Source: Pyrinomonadaceae bacterium
GTDB taxonomy: Bacteria; Acidobacteriota; Blastocatellia; Pyrinomonadales; Pyrinomonadaceae
Direction of reading: 5' to 3'
DNA length: 64,000 bases
Assembly (NCBI GenBank): GCA_019694355.1
Contig: JAIBCB010000004.1
Coordinates: 296,376 to 360,375 of the forward strand
Numbering within the stretch: the stretch's first letter is position 1; every line of letters starts with the position of its first letter. Position numbers and translations under genes: made by a program. A model generated the notes under the pieces. It was not told the DNA's origin. It made no database searches and saw only the letters and a program-made list of their open reading frames with translations. This document shows positions 42,001 to 50,191 of the stretch, piece by piece.

Positions 42001-42996
42001 ATGCGACTGACAGACATTCTCCTAAAAGACTTTTCCGCGAAGACGATCGCGGTGATCGGCGACCTCGTTGCCGATCAGTATCTGTCAGGTTCGATCGCAC
42101 GCGTCTCTCGCGAAGCCCCGGTCTTTATCCTGCGGCATAACGAAACCCGCACGCTTCCCGGTGCCGCCGCAAACACCGCCGCGAACATCGCTGCGTTGGG
42201 AGCCGCTGTTCTGGCGGTCGGTGTCATTGGCGATGATGCAAATGGCGAAGCACTTTGCGGCGCGTTGGAGCAAGCGAACGTTGCAGCCGATATGATCCAA
42301 AGAGTTCCCGGCTGGAAGACACCGACAAAGGTGCGCGTGCTCGCCGCCCACCAGCACGCGATCCACCAGCAGGTCATCAGGATAGATTACGAACCTGAAA
42401 AAGAGCTCGACTCGCCGTTCGCCGATCGTCTTATCGACGCAGCGATCGAGGCATGTGCAGCGGCCGACGCCGTCGTGATCTCTGACTACAATTACGGCAC
42501 GGCTACACCTCGGCTTTTTGACGCCGTTAAGCTAGCCGCAAATGAACGCAAGATCCCGCTTGTGGTCGATTCGCGATTTCGGCTCGCAGAATTCGCCGGT
42601 GCGACATCAGCAACGCCGAACCAGGACGAGGTCGATCAGCTTGTAGAAGATGGCGGATCCGTCCCGCAGCTCGAAGCTCTCTGCCGTCGGCTCGAATTCC
42701 GCTCTCTTCTTGTAACGCGCGGAAACAATGGGATGCTCATGGTGCGTCCCGGCCAACAGGCAGTTGAGATCCCGGCCGTCGGGTCGCTCGACGCTGTTGA
42801 TGTTACCGGTGCCGGCGACACCGTTACTGCGGCATATTCACTCGGACTTGCGTGCGGATTTGATGAGGTCGATGCCGCTCGCCTCGCGAATCACGCTGGC
42901 GGCCTCGTCGTTATGAAACGCGGGACCGCGGTCGTTACCGCCGAAGAGCTTGCCGCCTCGATCGCCGCCGACCGCCCAAAGGCCATCCCTGTCTAA
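42001..42996 (+). CDS. rfaE1: D-glycero-D-manno-heptose-7-phosphate kinase (HldE N-terminal-type, PfkB family)
   Basis: Phosphorylates heptose-7-phosphate at position 1 for LPS core. 331 residues. PfkB motifs: ALPGAAANTAANIAALGA-like stretch (residues about 51-68), VISDYNYGTATPRLF, VDSRFR, TPNQDEV, and the anion hole DVTGAGDTVTAAYSLGLA. Closest in pattern to the HldE kinase domain (VADQYLSGSIARVSREAPV). The adenylyltransferase is a separate gene six bases downstream, so the two form the split HldE pair. Confidence 0.9.
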   Translation: MRLTDILLKDFSAKTIAVIGDLVADQYLSGSIARVSREAPVFILRHNETRTLPGAAANTAANIAALGAAVLAVGVIGDDANGEALCGALEQANVAADMIQRVPGWKTPTKVRVLAAHQHAIHQQVIRIDYEPEKELDSPFADRLIDAAIEACAAADAVVISDYNYGTATPRLFDAVKLAANERKIPLVVDSRFRLAEFAGATSATPNQDEVDQLVEDGGSVPQLEALCRRLEFRSLLVTRGNNGMLMVRPGQQAVEIPAVGSLDAVDVTGAGDTVTAAYSLGLACGFDEVDAARLANHAGGLVVMKRGTAVVTAEELAASIAADRPKAIPV

Positions 42997-43002
42997 GCCA
43001 AG

Positions 43003-43482
43003 ATGTACACCAAAAACGCACCCGTTCTTGCCCGCGACGAACTGACCGCCGAGATCGAAAAACGGCGTCGTTCCGGCGAAAGCATCGTGCTTGCGAATGG
43101 CTGCTTTGACCTTCTCCACGTCGGGCACATTCGTTATCTCGCGGCGGCGAAAGCTCTTGGTGACTGCCTTGTTGTCGGCGTCAATTCCGACGAACAGGCT
43201 CGGAAGTTAAAAGGCGAAGGCCGTCCCGCCGTCAATGAACGCGAACGCGCCGAGGTCATCGCAGCCCTTCGCTGTGTTGACCTCGTAACGATCTTTCCGG
43301 AACCGACCGTCACTGAACTGATACGGGCGATCAAGCCTGACGTCCACGCGAAGGGAACTGATTACACGGAAGACAACGTGCCGGAACGTGAGATCGTTCG
43401 CGAGGTCGGCGGACGCGTTGCGATCGTCGGCGACCCGAAGGATCATTCATCGACCGAACTGTTTTCGCGTACGCGGGATTGA
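43003..43482 (+). CDS. rfaE2: D-glycero-beta-D-manno-heptose 1-phosphate adenylyltransferase
   Basis: 159 residues, equivalent to the HldE C-terminal domain, making ADP-heptose. Nucleotidyltransferase motifs: [17 protein letters not shown] (HxGH), [44 protein letters not shown] and [14 protein letters not shown] (family HSSTxxI). Its TGA overlaps the next ATG (TGATG, 43480-43484). Confidence 0.95.
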   Translation: MYTKNAPVLARDELTAEIEKRRRSGESIVLANGCFDLLHVGHIRYLAAAKALGDCLVVGVNSDEQARKLKGEGRPAVNERERAEVIAALRCVDLVTIFPEPTVTELIRAIKPDVHAKGTDYTEDNVPEREIVREVGGRVAIVGDPKDHSSTELFSRTRD

Positions 43483-44048
43483 TGTGGGAATCACGAACAA
43501 AGGACGACCTTGTCATCGAAGTTTGGGAAAAGCTCGATTGCGAAAGTGTCGGCCGTGTCGAGATCGAGGCGATCGAGAACGCGGTAGAAGCGGTCTTTGG
43601 TGAGAGTGCGGTCGATCCGCCAATGGCTCTTGCGCGCTTCCTTTCCGATGAAGGTGCGCACCTTCGACATTCTGAAATAATGCAGCTTTATCTCGAACGT
43701 GCGGGCGAGACCGCGTTCGACATCGCGTTACGCAATGCCTCTGACCTTTCGTCGATCCCGTCTGCCCTTGCGTCGATCAAGCGGCTCGACAATCTTCGAA
43801 AGAAGGTCGCCGCCGAGAATAATAAGCGTTCATTAAATGATCTAAAGCAAGCGGTTCTCGACCTGCGGAGTGAACTGCAGGCACAGGTGTCTGATCAACG
43901 CACGCCCGCGGACGTTCGTCTCCGTGCGGGCGAGATCGACGAATGGCTTTCGCACTGGCTCAAAACACCCGAAATCTTTTTTGCGTGGGTCGAACTGCGG
44001 CAAAATTCATCCGATTTTAAGGAAAAATTTGGTTCAATAGAAGAATGA
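43482..44048 (+). CDS. Uncharacterised helical protein coupled to heptose and rsmE genes
   Basis: 188 residues from ATG 43482, which overlaps the rfaE2 stop. Predicted mostly alpha-helical and charged (IKRLDNLRKKVAAENNKRSLNDLKQAVLDLRSEL), cytoplasmic, with no recognised domain. ATGA overlap (44045-44048) with rsmE downstream. Being between two well-known genes with overlaps both sides, it is a real gene of unknown role. Confidence 0.75.
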   Translation: MWESRTKDDLVIEVWEKLDCESVGRVEIEAIENAVEAVFGESAVDPPMALARFLSDEGAHLRHSEIMQLYLERAGETAFDIALRNASDLSSIPSALASIKRLDNLRKKVAAENNKRSLNDLKQAVLDLRSELQAQVSDQRTPADVRLRAGEIDEWLSHWLKTPEIFFAWVELRQNSSDFKEKFGSIEE

Positions 44049-44776
44049 CGATTCGCCGTTTTTTTTCAGACACTATCGATGCGGCCGCCGGACGAGCGAG
44101 CTTAAGCGCGGAAGAAGCACATCACGCCCGCGATGTCCTGCGGCTTAAGACGGGCGACGCGATCGACCTTTTTGATGGCGAAGGCCGCGAATTTGCGGGA
44201 AAACTCCTGAGCCTCACAAAGACGCTTGGCGAGGTCGGTGAGGTCCATGAAATTGAGCCCGCCGCACCCGAATCGAACCTCTCGATCACTCAGGCTTCCG
44301 TCGTGATACCGGGCGACAAATACGACCTCGTAGTTCAAAAGGCGGTCGAACTAGGCGTTGTAGAATTCGTGCCGCTCACGTCGATGCGATGCGAGATCAA
44401 GCTGAAGGACCTCGACAAGAAGCTTACGCGTTGGCGTCGAATCGCTCTCGATGCTTCGAAACAGTGCGGCCGGGCTCGACTGATGCAGATCGGCGAACCG
44501 TTGGACGTAAAGACGTTTTTGAAGGGAATTTTAGAAGGTTTTGATCGGCGGATATTCTTTTCCGAACGCGACGGCACCAAACTTTCGTTCGATCAGCCAG
44601 TGACAACTCTCGTCTCCGTGATCGGCCCAAAAGGCGGTTGGGACGATTCGGAGATCGCGGCCGCTCGTGATACAGGTTTTGAGATCGCAACTCTTGGCGG
44701 GCGCATCTTGCGTGCCGAGACCGCAGCGATCGCCCTGACGGCGATCCTTCAGCATCGCTTCGGCGACATCAATTAG
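44045..44776 (+). CDS. rsmE: 16S rRNA (uracil-1498-N3)-methyltransferase
   Basis: 243 residues, SPOUT-type SAM methyltransferase. N-terminal PUA-like domain (RRFFSDTI, EEAHHARDVLRLKTGDAIDLFDGEG). SPOUT knot: QKAVELGVVEFVPLTS, RWRRIALDASKQCGRARL, and SVIGPKGGWDDSEIAAARDTGFEIATLGGRILRAETAAI (SAM loop). The final eight bases overlap the convergent gene below. Confidence 0.96.
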   Translation: MTIRRFFSDTIDAAAGRASLSAEEAHHARDVLRLKTGDAIDLFDGEGREFAGKLLSLTKTLGEVGEVHEIEPAAPESNLSITQASVVIPGDKYDLVVQKAVELGVVEFVPLTSMRCEIKLKDLDKKLTRWRRIALDASKQCGRARLMQIGEPLDVKTFLKGILEGFDRRIFFSERDGTKLSFDQPVTTLVSVIGPKGGWDDSEIAAARDTGFEIATLGGRILRAETAAIALTAILQHRFGDIN

Positions 44777-45317
44777 GCACAGGCGTCCGCTTCGGTTTTG
44801 GCTTTGGCCGAAAGAACGCGTCTCCTCTTTGCGTGAGCTTCGCCTTTGTGCCAAGCGTCGCGACCACCGAATCAAGCAGCTCTTTTGACTCAAGTTTGAA
44901 GTTGATCGCCGCACGCACATCTGTATCCGGATCGTTGATCTGCAAGATCAGATAACGACGCTTTTCACGAATGAATCCGGCAAGCCCTGCACCCGGAACG
45001 GGGATCGCACTTATTACTGAACCGGCGGTCGTGCTGACCGATTGTGACTGCGGATAAACAACGAGCAGTGAGTCGTATGGAATGGAAAAGATCTCGCCTT
45101 TTTCGGTCTTGAACGCGAGCCGTTCGTTCACGTCATCGAACGAGAGAATGCCGTCGAACTTGTCCGAGTAGCCGAACATTCCGCCTTCATATTTCGCGGC
45201 AAAGCTCGGCGGTGCAGGCTTGATGTTCTTTGTATCAGTGGCGATCGGACGAGGCTGCGCTGCGAGGGAAAGCGAACTTGCGGCAGCAAACAAGCATATC
45301 AACAGAATTCTATACAT
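44769..45317 (-). CDS. Exported protein of unknown function
   Basis: 182 residues from MYRIL (an earlier Met four codons up is possible). Signal peptide MYRILLICLFAAASSLSLAAQ. The mature part is beta-rich: EGGMFGYSDKFDGILSFDDVNERLAFKTEKGEIFSIPYDSLLVVYP, then a hydrophobic Gly/Ala stretch (AGSVISAIPVPGAGLAGFIREKR) and Arg/Lys/Pro tail. It resembles small domains controlling lipid or metal sensing, but no family is assigned. Converges with and overlaps rsmE by eight bases. Confidence 0.7.
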   Translation of the reverse strand: MYRILLICLFAAASSLSLAAQPRPIATDTKNIKPAPPSFAAKYEGGMFGYSDKFDGILSFDDVNERLAFKTEKGEIFSIPYDSLLVVYPQSQSVSTTAGSVISAIPVPGAGLAGFIREKRRYLILQINDPDTDVRAAINFKLESKELLDSVVATLGTKAKLTQRGDAFFRPKPKPKRTPVPN

Positions 45318-45346
45318 CGCGTCTCCCAAAAATGCTTTATTTTTAC

Positions 45347-46168
45347 CTAAGACGCCGCAACCTTGCGTTTAGTTGTCGCGGCGGCGGAACTTTCCTCCGC
45401 CAAATAAGCAGAAAGGCGTTCTTCGGCAAGCGCGACGTAGTCCGCCGATATCTCCGAACCTAACCATCTCCTGCCGAGCAGTTCGGCGACCTTCGCGGTA
45501 GTTCCGCTGCCCATAAAGCAGTCGTAAACGACGTCGCCTTTGTTCGTCCACGTCAAGATCTGATCCTCGACGAGTTTCTCCGGGAAGATCGCCGGATGCT
45601 GGAACGCGACCTTGTCCTTCGAACTCGAAGTGCCAACGTTGTAGAAGAAAATGTTGTTCAGCTTTCTCTCTTTCGGTGCCACGTGATCGTGTGCGAGGTC
45701 GTTGCGTCCGACCTTCGTGATGCGAAATGATTTGAACGCCTTGCCCTGTTGGATCGGCATCGTGATCGGGTTGAACGTCTTCGGTGTGTCCTTCGAAAAG
45801 CAGAACATATACTCGAACGCCTGCCGATAGCGCTTGCCGCAATTGCTCGGTATCGGATTATTCTTTGCGTAGATCATCGTGTCGTGCACGCGAAATCCAG
45901 CGTCCTTGAACGCGAACGCGTGCTTGAAACTCGAGAGCGTCTCGTCGCCATTCACCGTTCGGTCGCCGACAACCCAGATCACGACGCCGCCCTGCTTCGT
46001 CTTTGCAAAAAGGCTCGCCGCGATCTCCTCGACCGGGAAATGATAGCCGTTGTATTCGCGCAGATCGTCATACGGCGGGCTCGCGATCGTCATATCGATC
46101 GTCTCGTCTTCGATGCCGGCAAGCGTATCAATGCAGCTTTCGTTGTAGATCTTTTGAAATTCGATCAT
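45347..46168 (-). CDS. Site-specific DNA methyltransferase (beta-class N4-cytosine/N6-adenine)
   Basis: 273 residues. Catalytic motif IV SPPYDDLREYNGYHF (SPPY at 30-33, more typical of N4-cytosine enzymes but also some N6-adenine ones) precedes motif I/X DCFMGSGTTAKVAELLGRRWLGSEI (FxGxGTT, residues about 220-240), i.e. beta-class order. VVIWVVGDRT lies between. Its ATG overlaps the stop of the exonuclease upstream (TGATG). No restriction endonuclease is recognisable. Probably modifies a defined short sequence. Confidence 0.88.
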   Translation of the reverse strand: MIEFQKIYNESCIDTLAGIEDETIDMTIASPPYDDLREYNGYHFPVEEIAASLFAKTKQGGVVIWVVGDRTVNGDETLSSFKHAFAFKDAGFRVHDTMIYAKNNPIPSNCGKRYRQAFEYMFCFSKDTPKTFNPITMPIQQGKAFKSFRITKVGRNDLAHDHVAPKERKLNNIFFYNVGTSSSKDKVAFQHPAIFPEKLVEDQILTWTNKGDVVYDCFMGSGTTAKVAELLGRRWLGSEISADYVALAEERLSAYLAEESSAAATTKRKVAAS

Positions 46169-47019
46169 CAGTCAGGCCATTTATCGACAAAAGTCTGGAG
46201 GAATGCCTTTTCAGGTTTCGCAATTTCCGCCGCAAGAAAGGCTCGAAAAGCTTCGAGCTCCTCGAAGTAATCTTCGCCCGTGAGCTTGCCGCAAAAATAC
46301 GCGAGCCGCAGCCAGACAAGATAGGTGTTGAGCGCGTCCGTCAGGTTGTATTCGATGATCGACCTCAGATCGCCCGCGAGCCAAAGGTCCGTAACCTGAT
46401 CGCCGTGCACATCGATCTTGCCCGGAAATCCGCAAAACTTCGCAAGTTCATCGAGCTTCGGCTGCATCGAGCGGTCAAAAGAAAAGCGTTTCAGGATGTC
46501 GAGATGTCCTTCGCTGTTGCGGCCGTCAAAGTAGTCGTAACCTTCCCAGGGTTTGTCGGGCCGCTTGTTAAAGCCGGGAGCCGTAACTTCGTTGATCATC
46601 CCGCGTTGGATCAGCACCTGCAGATCGGATTCGACCGAATTGTATCCGACGAGCTGCGGCTTGCGAAGGCCGACGCTGTGCAGGAACTTTTCGATGATCT
46701 CCGCCTCGGAAACCTCACCCATCTCGACCGGCAGTTCCGGAAACGACCCAAGGCGAAACTCGATGCTGCGGCCCTCATCTCGATACACGACGCGGCGGGC
46801 AAGGAAGGCGATCGAGACGACCTTCGAGAACATATATTTTAAGAACGGCCGCGGATTCGTCTCCGCATTGTATTGCGGCGAATGTTCCCACAATGCCTGC
46901 ATCGCGTCGAGTTCCGTCGTCTCCGCCGGCAGATCGAAAAAACGGCGCGCGCCTTCGGCATCCGGCACCCATTCAAGGTCAAAATAAAGACAAAGTTCGG
47001 GAATGTCGTTCTTCAGCAT
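46168..47019 (-). CDS. DEDD-type 3'-5' exonuclease (PolB-exo2-like)
   Basis: 283 residues with a DnaQ-superfamily exonuclease pattern: Exo I YFDLEWVPD (Asp14, Glu16), Exo II LVGYNSVESDLQVL, mid-region DGRNSEGHLDILKRFSFD, Exo III YNLTDALNTYLVWLRL. The organisation matches the predicted PolB-like 3'-5' exonuclease family (DNA_pol_B_exo2). No polymerase domain follows. Translationally coupled to the DNA methylase downstream, so the pair may act on the same DNA. Confidence 0.85.
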   Translation of the reverse strand: MLKNDIPELCLYFDLEWVPDAEGARRFFDLPAETTELDAMQALWEHSPQYNAETNPRPFLKYMFSKVVSIAFLARRVVYRDEGRSIEFRLGSFPELPVEMGEVSEAEIIEKFLHSVGLRKPQLVGYNSVESDLQVLIQRGMINEVTAPGFNKRPDKPWEGYDYFDGRNSEGHLDILKRFSFDRSMQPKLDELAKFCGFPGKIDVHGDQVTDLWLAGDLRSIIEYNLTDALNTYLVWLRLAYFCGKLTGEDYFEELEAFRAFLAAEIAKPEKAFLQTFVDKWPD

Positions 47020-47113
47020 TTATCTGCGGGAGGCTTCCTTTTCTATTCGGCTGCCGTCGGACAATTTCTTCGCGGCGGTTAGGAAATACTATAACAGCCG
47101 AGGCGCGCGAGGT

Positions 47114-47551
47114 CTAAGGTTCTCCTTCCGGTTCGGCCGCATCTTCTTCTACATCGTCCGAGGATTCGCGAGCCTGCGCCATTTCTGCAAATGCCAAAAG
47201 CATCCCAAAATCGTCCGGCTCCGACTTCTGAACTGAAACACATTCCTTGGTTCCGACGAGATAACAGACCGGTTCATCGCCAACCACGCGAGCCGTGTGA
47301 AAAGTTCCCGCCGGCATAAGATCGCGGTCACCAGCTTCCAAAATGAAAGTTCCGCCGGGCTCGACGGTGATCTCAAGCGAACCGGAGATGATCCAATGAC
47401 ATTGGTCATCCGGATGTTTGTGTCTAGGGTAAAAACTCTCCGGCCGGTCTGACCAATGAAACACCTCGTAGCCTTCGGCCGTTAACTCCAGTCGCATCTT
47501 GGCCGGGCTTGGCGGATACGGACGCTTCCATTTTTCTACTTTGTATGGCAT
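47114..47551 (-). CDS. Cupin-domain protein
   Basis: 145 residues from ATG 47551 (MPYKVEKWKRPYPPSPAK). Cupin motif 1 is PRHKHPDDQCHWIISG (HxH-x4-x-x-G), motif 2 PAGTFHTARV. Metal-binding beta barrel; small-molecule binding or enzyme activity unknown. Acidic C-terminus of about 30 residues. A longer form from a Met at 47608 is possible. Divergent from the sigma-54-driven gene. Confidence 0.8.
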   Translation of the reverse strand: MPYKVEKWKRPYPPSPAKMRLELTAEGYEVFHWSDRPESFYPRHKHPDDQCHWIISGSLEITVEPGGTFILEAGDRDLMPAGTFHTARVVGDEPVCYLVGTKECVSVQKSEPDDFGMLLAFAEMAQARESSDDVEEDAAEPEGEP

Positions 47552-47709
47552 TTCCTGTCTCAGATACTTTATCAGAATATCACCGCGACCTCGCGCACTC
47601 CGCGTCATACCATTTCGGGCGTGCTTCGGTTACGAAATCGTTTAGCTCCAACATCACGAACTGCCGCAAAACGACCGCTATCGCTTTGTTTTCAATAACT
47701 TACCGTCAA

Positions 47710-47725
47710 TGGCACGGAGCTTGCT
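47710..47725 (+). promoter_or_regulatory. Sigma-54 (RpoN) promoter of the glycine-zipper protein gene
   Basis: TGGCACG (47710-47716), GAGC, TTGCT (47721-47725): exact -24/-12 consensus. Predicted start near 47736 leaves a leader of about 57 bases. An enhancer-binding protein site was not located by eye. The remaining gap (47552-47709) shows nothing else clear. Confidence 0.75.
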
Positions 47726-47792
47726 TTTCACAATAGCGAAAGGGATGAGGTCGCCCCGGCTTCGCTCGAAAAAACAAGGGAGAGACAAAGCA

Positions 47793-48122
47793 ATGAAAAA
47801 ATATATTTCAACATTCGTGATGATGGCAATGATGGCGATCTCGGTGCCAATGCTCGCAGGAAGTGCTTCGGCACAGACCAGGCGCTATACGCCGCGGCGA
47901 ACAACTTCATACACCTATAAGAAGCCGAGCTTCTATCGTCGCCACCGCAACCTTATCAACATCGGCATCGGCACCGGTGCGGGTGCATTGCTCGGTGGTT
48001 TGATCGGCGGCAAGAAAGGTGCCTTGATCGGCGCAGCCGCGGGTGCAGGCGGCTCGGCACTCTACACCTACAAGATCAATCCGAAAAAGCGACGTTACTA
48101 TTCGCAGTACTATCAGAGATAG
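47793..48122 (+). CDS. Exported small protein with glycine-zipper motif
   Basis: 109 residues. Signal peptide MKKYISTFVMMAMMAISVPM, cleavage after SASAQ. Then Arg/Tyr-rich segment, and GTGAGALLGGLIGGKKGALIGAAAGAGG, a glycine-zipper as in outer-membrane or YMGG-like proteins. C-terminus KKRRYYSQYYQR is basic and aromatic. Driven by a sigma-54 promoter. Likely an envelope protein induced by a specific stress; function unknown. Confidence 0.8.
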   Translation: MKKYISTFVMMAMMAISVPMLAGSASAQTRRYTPRRTTSYTYKKPSFYRRHRNLINIGIGTGAGALLGGLIGGKKGALIGAAAGAGGSALYTYKINPKKRRYYSQYYQR

Positions 48123-48135
48123 AAACTCATCTCAT

Positions 48136-48195
48136 TGATCCGCGGATCAAATTGAGAAAGGCCGCAAGCGGAAAGACTCTCCGGCTTGCGGCCTC
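48136..48195. terminator. Bidirectional terminator with adjoining 16-base palindrome
   Basis: The hairpin AGGCCGCAAGC ... GCTTGCGGCCT (48160-48195), with a one-base bulge near the loop, ends with T-rich sequence and serves the convergent genes. Just before it TTGATCCGCGGATCAA (48136-48151) is a perfect palindrome of unknown role. Confidence 0.75.
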
Positions 48196-48240
48196 TTTGT
48201 TTTAATTTCCGCTCAGATCGCGGCGACTGCAAACAACACT

Positions 48241-50019
48241 CTAGAACGCGTATGTATTCGCGTCGATCAGGACCTTCGCGATGCGTCGGCGGGCCTCGAT
48301 CGTGTTGACCGGCGAACTGTTCTTCGTGAACCGCTTGAGCGCCATCAGCAGGATCTTTGAATCGTCGCCTTCGGCAAGAGCACTGAGCGTGTTGCGAGCC
48401 GTCATTTCAACCCGTTGGATAGCATCGCTGCAAAAGACCGACGCGATGTCCGCCGCACGAGCTGCTGCAAGGCCGCCTTTCTCACCGACCTTCTTCGCAC
48501 GCAGTACGGCAGATTCCATCTGATAGGCCTCGATAATGATGTCGGCTGCGTTCAGCAATATCTCCTGCTCGTCCTTGAGCGACGCCATATATTTCTGTGC
48601 GGCGGTGCCGAGCACCATCAGTGCAACTTTCTTCGCGTTTGCCGCGAGCTTCGCTTCGTGTGCAAGCAGCGAATCGTCCTCATCGAACGTCAACTGCGGC
48701 TCAAGTATCTCTTTCTGAAGCGCCATCGCCGCAGGAAGAAGCCCGAGCTTGCCCTTCATCGCACGTTTTACAAGCTGTCCCGGGATCAACATCCGGTTGA
48801 TCTCATTCGTTCCTTCAAAAATGCGGTTGATACGCGAATCCCGATACGCCTTCTCGGCCGGATAATCCGCCGAATACCCATAACCTCCGTATATCTGGAC
48901 CATCTCGTCAACAACGTAATCGAGAGCCTCGCTGCACGCGACCTTGTTTATCGAAGATTCGACCGCGTATTCCTCGATCGACTGCATCTTCTTCTCGTTA
49001 TCGGCGCCGTCGCCGATGAGCGCGTCGATCAGCCCGACCGTTCGGTATGTGATCGATTCGGCGACCCAAGTGCGAATCGCCATCTCGGCGAGCTTATGTT
49101 GGATCGCACCGAATGACGAGATCTTTGTCTTGAACTGTTCACGCTCGTTCGCATATCTGACCGCATCGTGGATCGCGAGCTTCGCACCGCCGACGACCGA
49201 TGCACCGAGCTTGAAACGGCCTACATTCAGGATGTTGAACGCGATCTTCGCACCGTCGCCGACATTGCCGACGAGGTTCGACGCCGGGACCATCGCATCC
49301 GACAGAATCAGCGGAGTTGTTGATGACGATCTGATGCCCATCTTGTGCTCTTCTGCACCCGGGCGGCAGTTCTCGCTTCTCTCGACGACGAACGCCGAGA
49401 ATTTGTCCTTCTCGCCATCGACCTTCGCAAAGACGATGTAAACGTCCGCGAAACTGCCGTTCGTGATGAACATCTTCTCGCCGTTCAGAATGTAATGCTG
49501 TCCGTCTTCGGTAAACTTTGCCGTGGTCTTTGCACCGAGTGCGTCCGAACCCGAACCGCTCTCCGTAAGGCAATATGCTGTTACGACCTCGCCGGAGATG
49601 ATCTTCGGGATCCACTTTTTCTTTAGCTCTTCGGACGCAAAATACAGCAGCGGAAGTACGCCGATCGATGTTTGTGCTCCGTATGTCGTCCCAAAACCGC
49701 CGCCGCGTCCCATCATCTCGGCGATCAACGCGCCCGACGTCTGGTCGAGTCCGAGTCCGCCGTATTCTTCGGGAATGGTCGCGCCAAGAATACCCAATTC
49801 ACCGCCCTTCTTCAGCAGGTCGCGGGAAACTTCCCAGCTATGCGCCTCCATCGCCGCGAGGTTCGGACGCACCTCGTTATCGACGAACTCGCGCGTCGTA
49901 TCGCCGATCATCTTATGCTCTTCGCTGAATTCCTCGGGCGTAAACACCTCAGCAGGCGTCTGCTCAGCTATCAAGAACTCGCCGCCTTTTAGATACTGTC
50001 TTTCCATCTTTGCGTCCAT
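48241..50019 (-). CDS. fadE: Acyl-CoA dehydrogenase (FadE/VLCAD-like, about 600 residues)
   Basis: First oxidation of acyl-CoA in beta-oxidation, FAD-dependent. 592 residues from ATG 50019 (GGGAG lies just upstream; an earlier Met at 50052 is also possible). Conserved: YCLTESGSGSDALGAKTTA (substrate loop), ITNGSFADVYIVFAKV, GIRSSSTTPLILSDAMVPASNLVG, FNILNVGRFKLGASVVGGAK, and QIYGGYGYSADYPAEKAYRDSRINRIFEGTNEINRML (catalytic region). A C-terminal extra domain of about 170 residues matches long FadE such as Bacillus YusJ. Preceded by a FadR-type operator in the promoter. Confidence 0.92.
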   Translation of the reverse strand: MDAKMERQYLKGGEFLIAEQTPAEVFTPEEFSEEHKMIGDTTREFVDNEVRPNLAAMEAHSWEVSRDLLKKGGELGILGATIPEEYGGLGLDQTSGALIAEMMGRGGGFGTTYGAQTSIGVLPLLYFASEELKKKWIPKIISGEVVTAYCLTESGSGSDALGAKTTAKFTEDGQHYILNGEKMFITNGSFADVYIVFAKVDGEKDKFSAFVVERSENCRPGAEEHKMGIRSSSTTPLILSDAMVPASNLVGNVGDGAKIAFNILNVGRFKLGASVVGGAKLAIHDAVRYANEREQFKTKISSFGAIQHKLAEMAIRTWVAESITYRTVGLIDALIGDGADNEKKMQSIEEYAVESSINKVACSEALDYVVDEMVQIYGGYGYSADYPAEKAYRDSRINRIFEGTNEINRMLIPGQLVKRAMKGKLGLLPAAMALQKEILEPQLTFDEDDSLLAHEAKLAANAKKVALMVLGTAAQKYMASLKDEQEILLNAADIIIEAYQMESAVLRAKKVGEKGGLAAARAADIASVFCSDAIQRVEMTARNTLSALAEGDDSKILLMALKRFTKNSSPVNTIEARRRIAKVLIDANTYAF

Positions 50020-50054
50020 AGTGGCTTTGCTCCCATCGTTGGTAATGTCCAACC

Positions 50055-50084
50055 ATTATACTGAATGAATGCTCATTCAGTCAA
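50055..50084 (-). promoter_or_regulatory. Promoter with embedded FadR-type operator, acyl-CoA dehydrogenase gene
   Basis: Minus strand: TTGACT, an 18-base spacer, TATAAT. The spacer contains CTGAATGA-N4-TCATTCAG (plus 50061-50080), perfect 8-base inverted arms matching the B. subtilis FadR-type TGAATGA-N4-TCATTCA pattern. Repressor binding would block the polymerase. Confidence 0.8.
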
Positions 50085-50191
50085 GAATGTCGAGATCGTG
50101 CTTGGACCGCGTCAAAACGGAACAAGGCCCGCTCAGAGATAAAGCGGGCCTTGTCGAGCATTAAAGCTGTGTTGCTTTGTCTGTGTGACGA

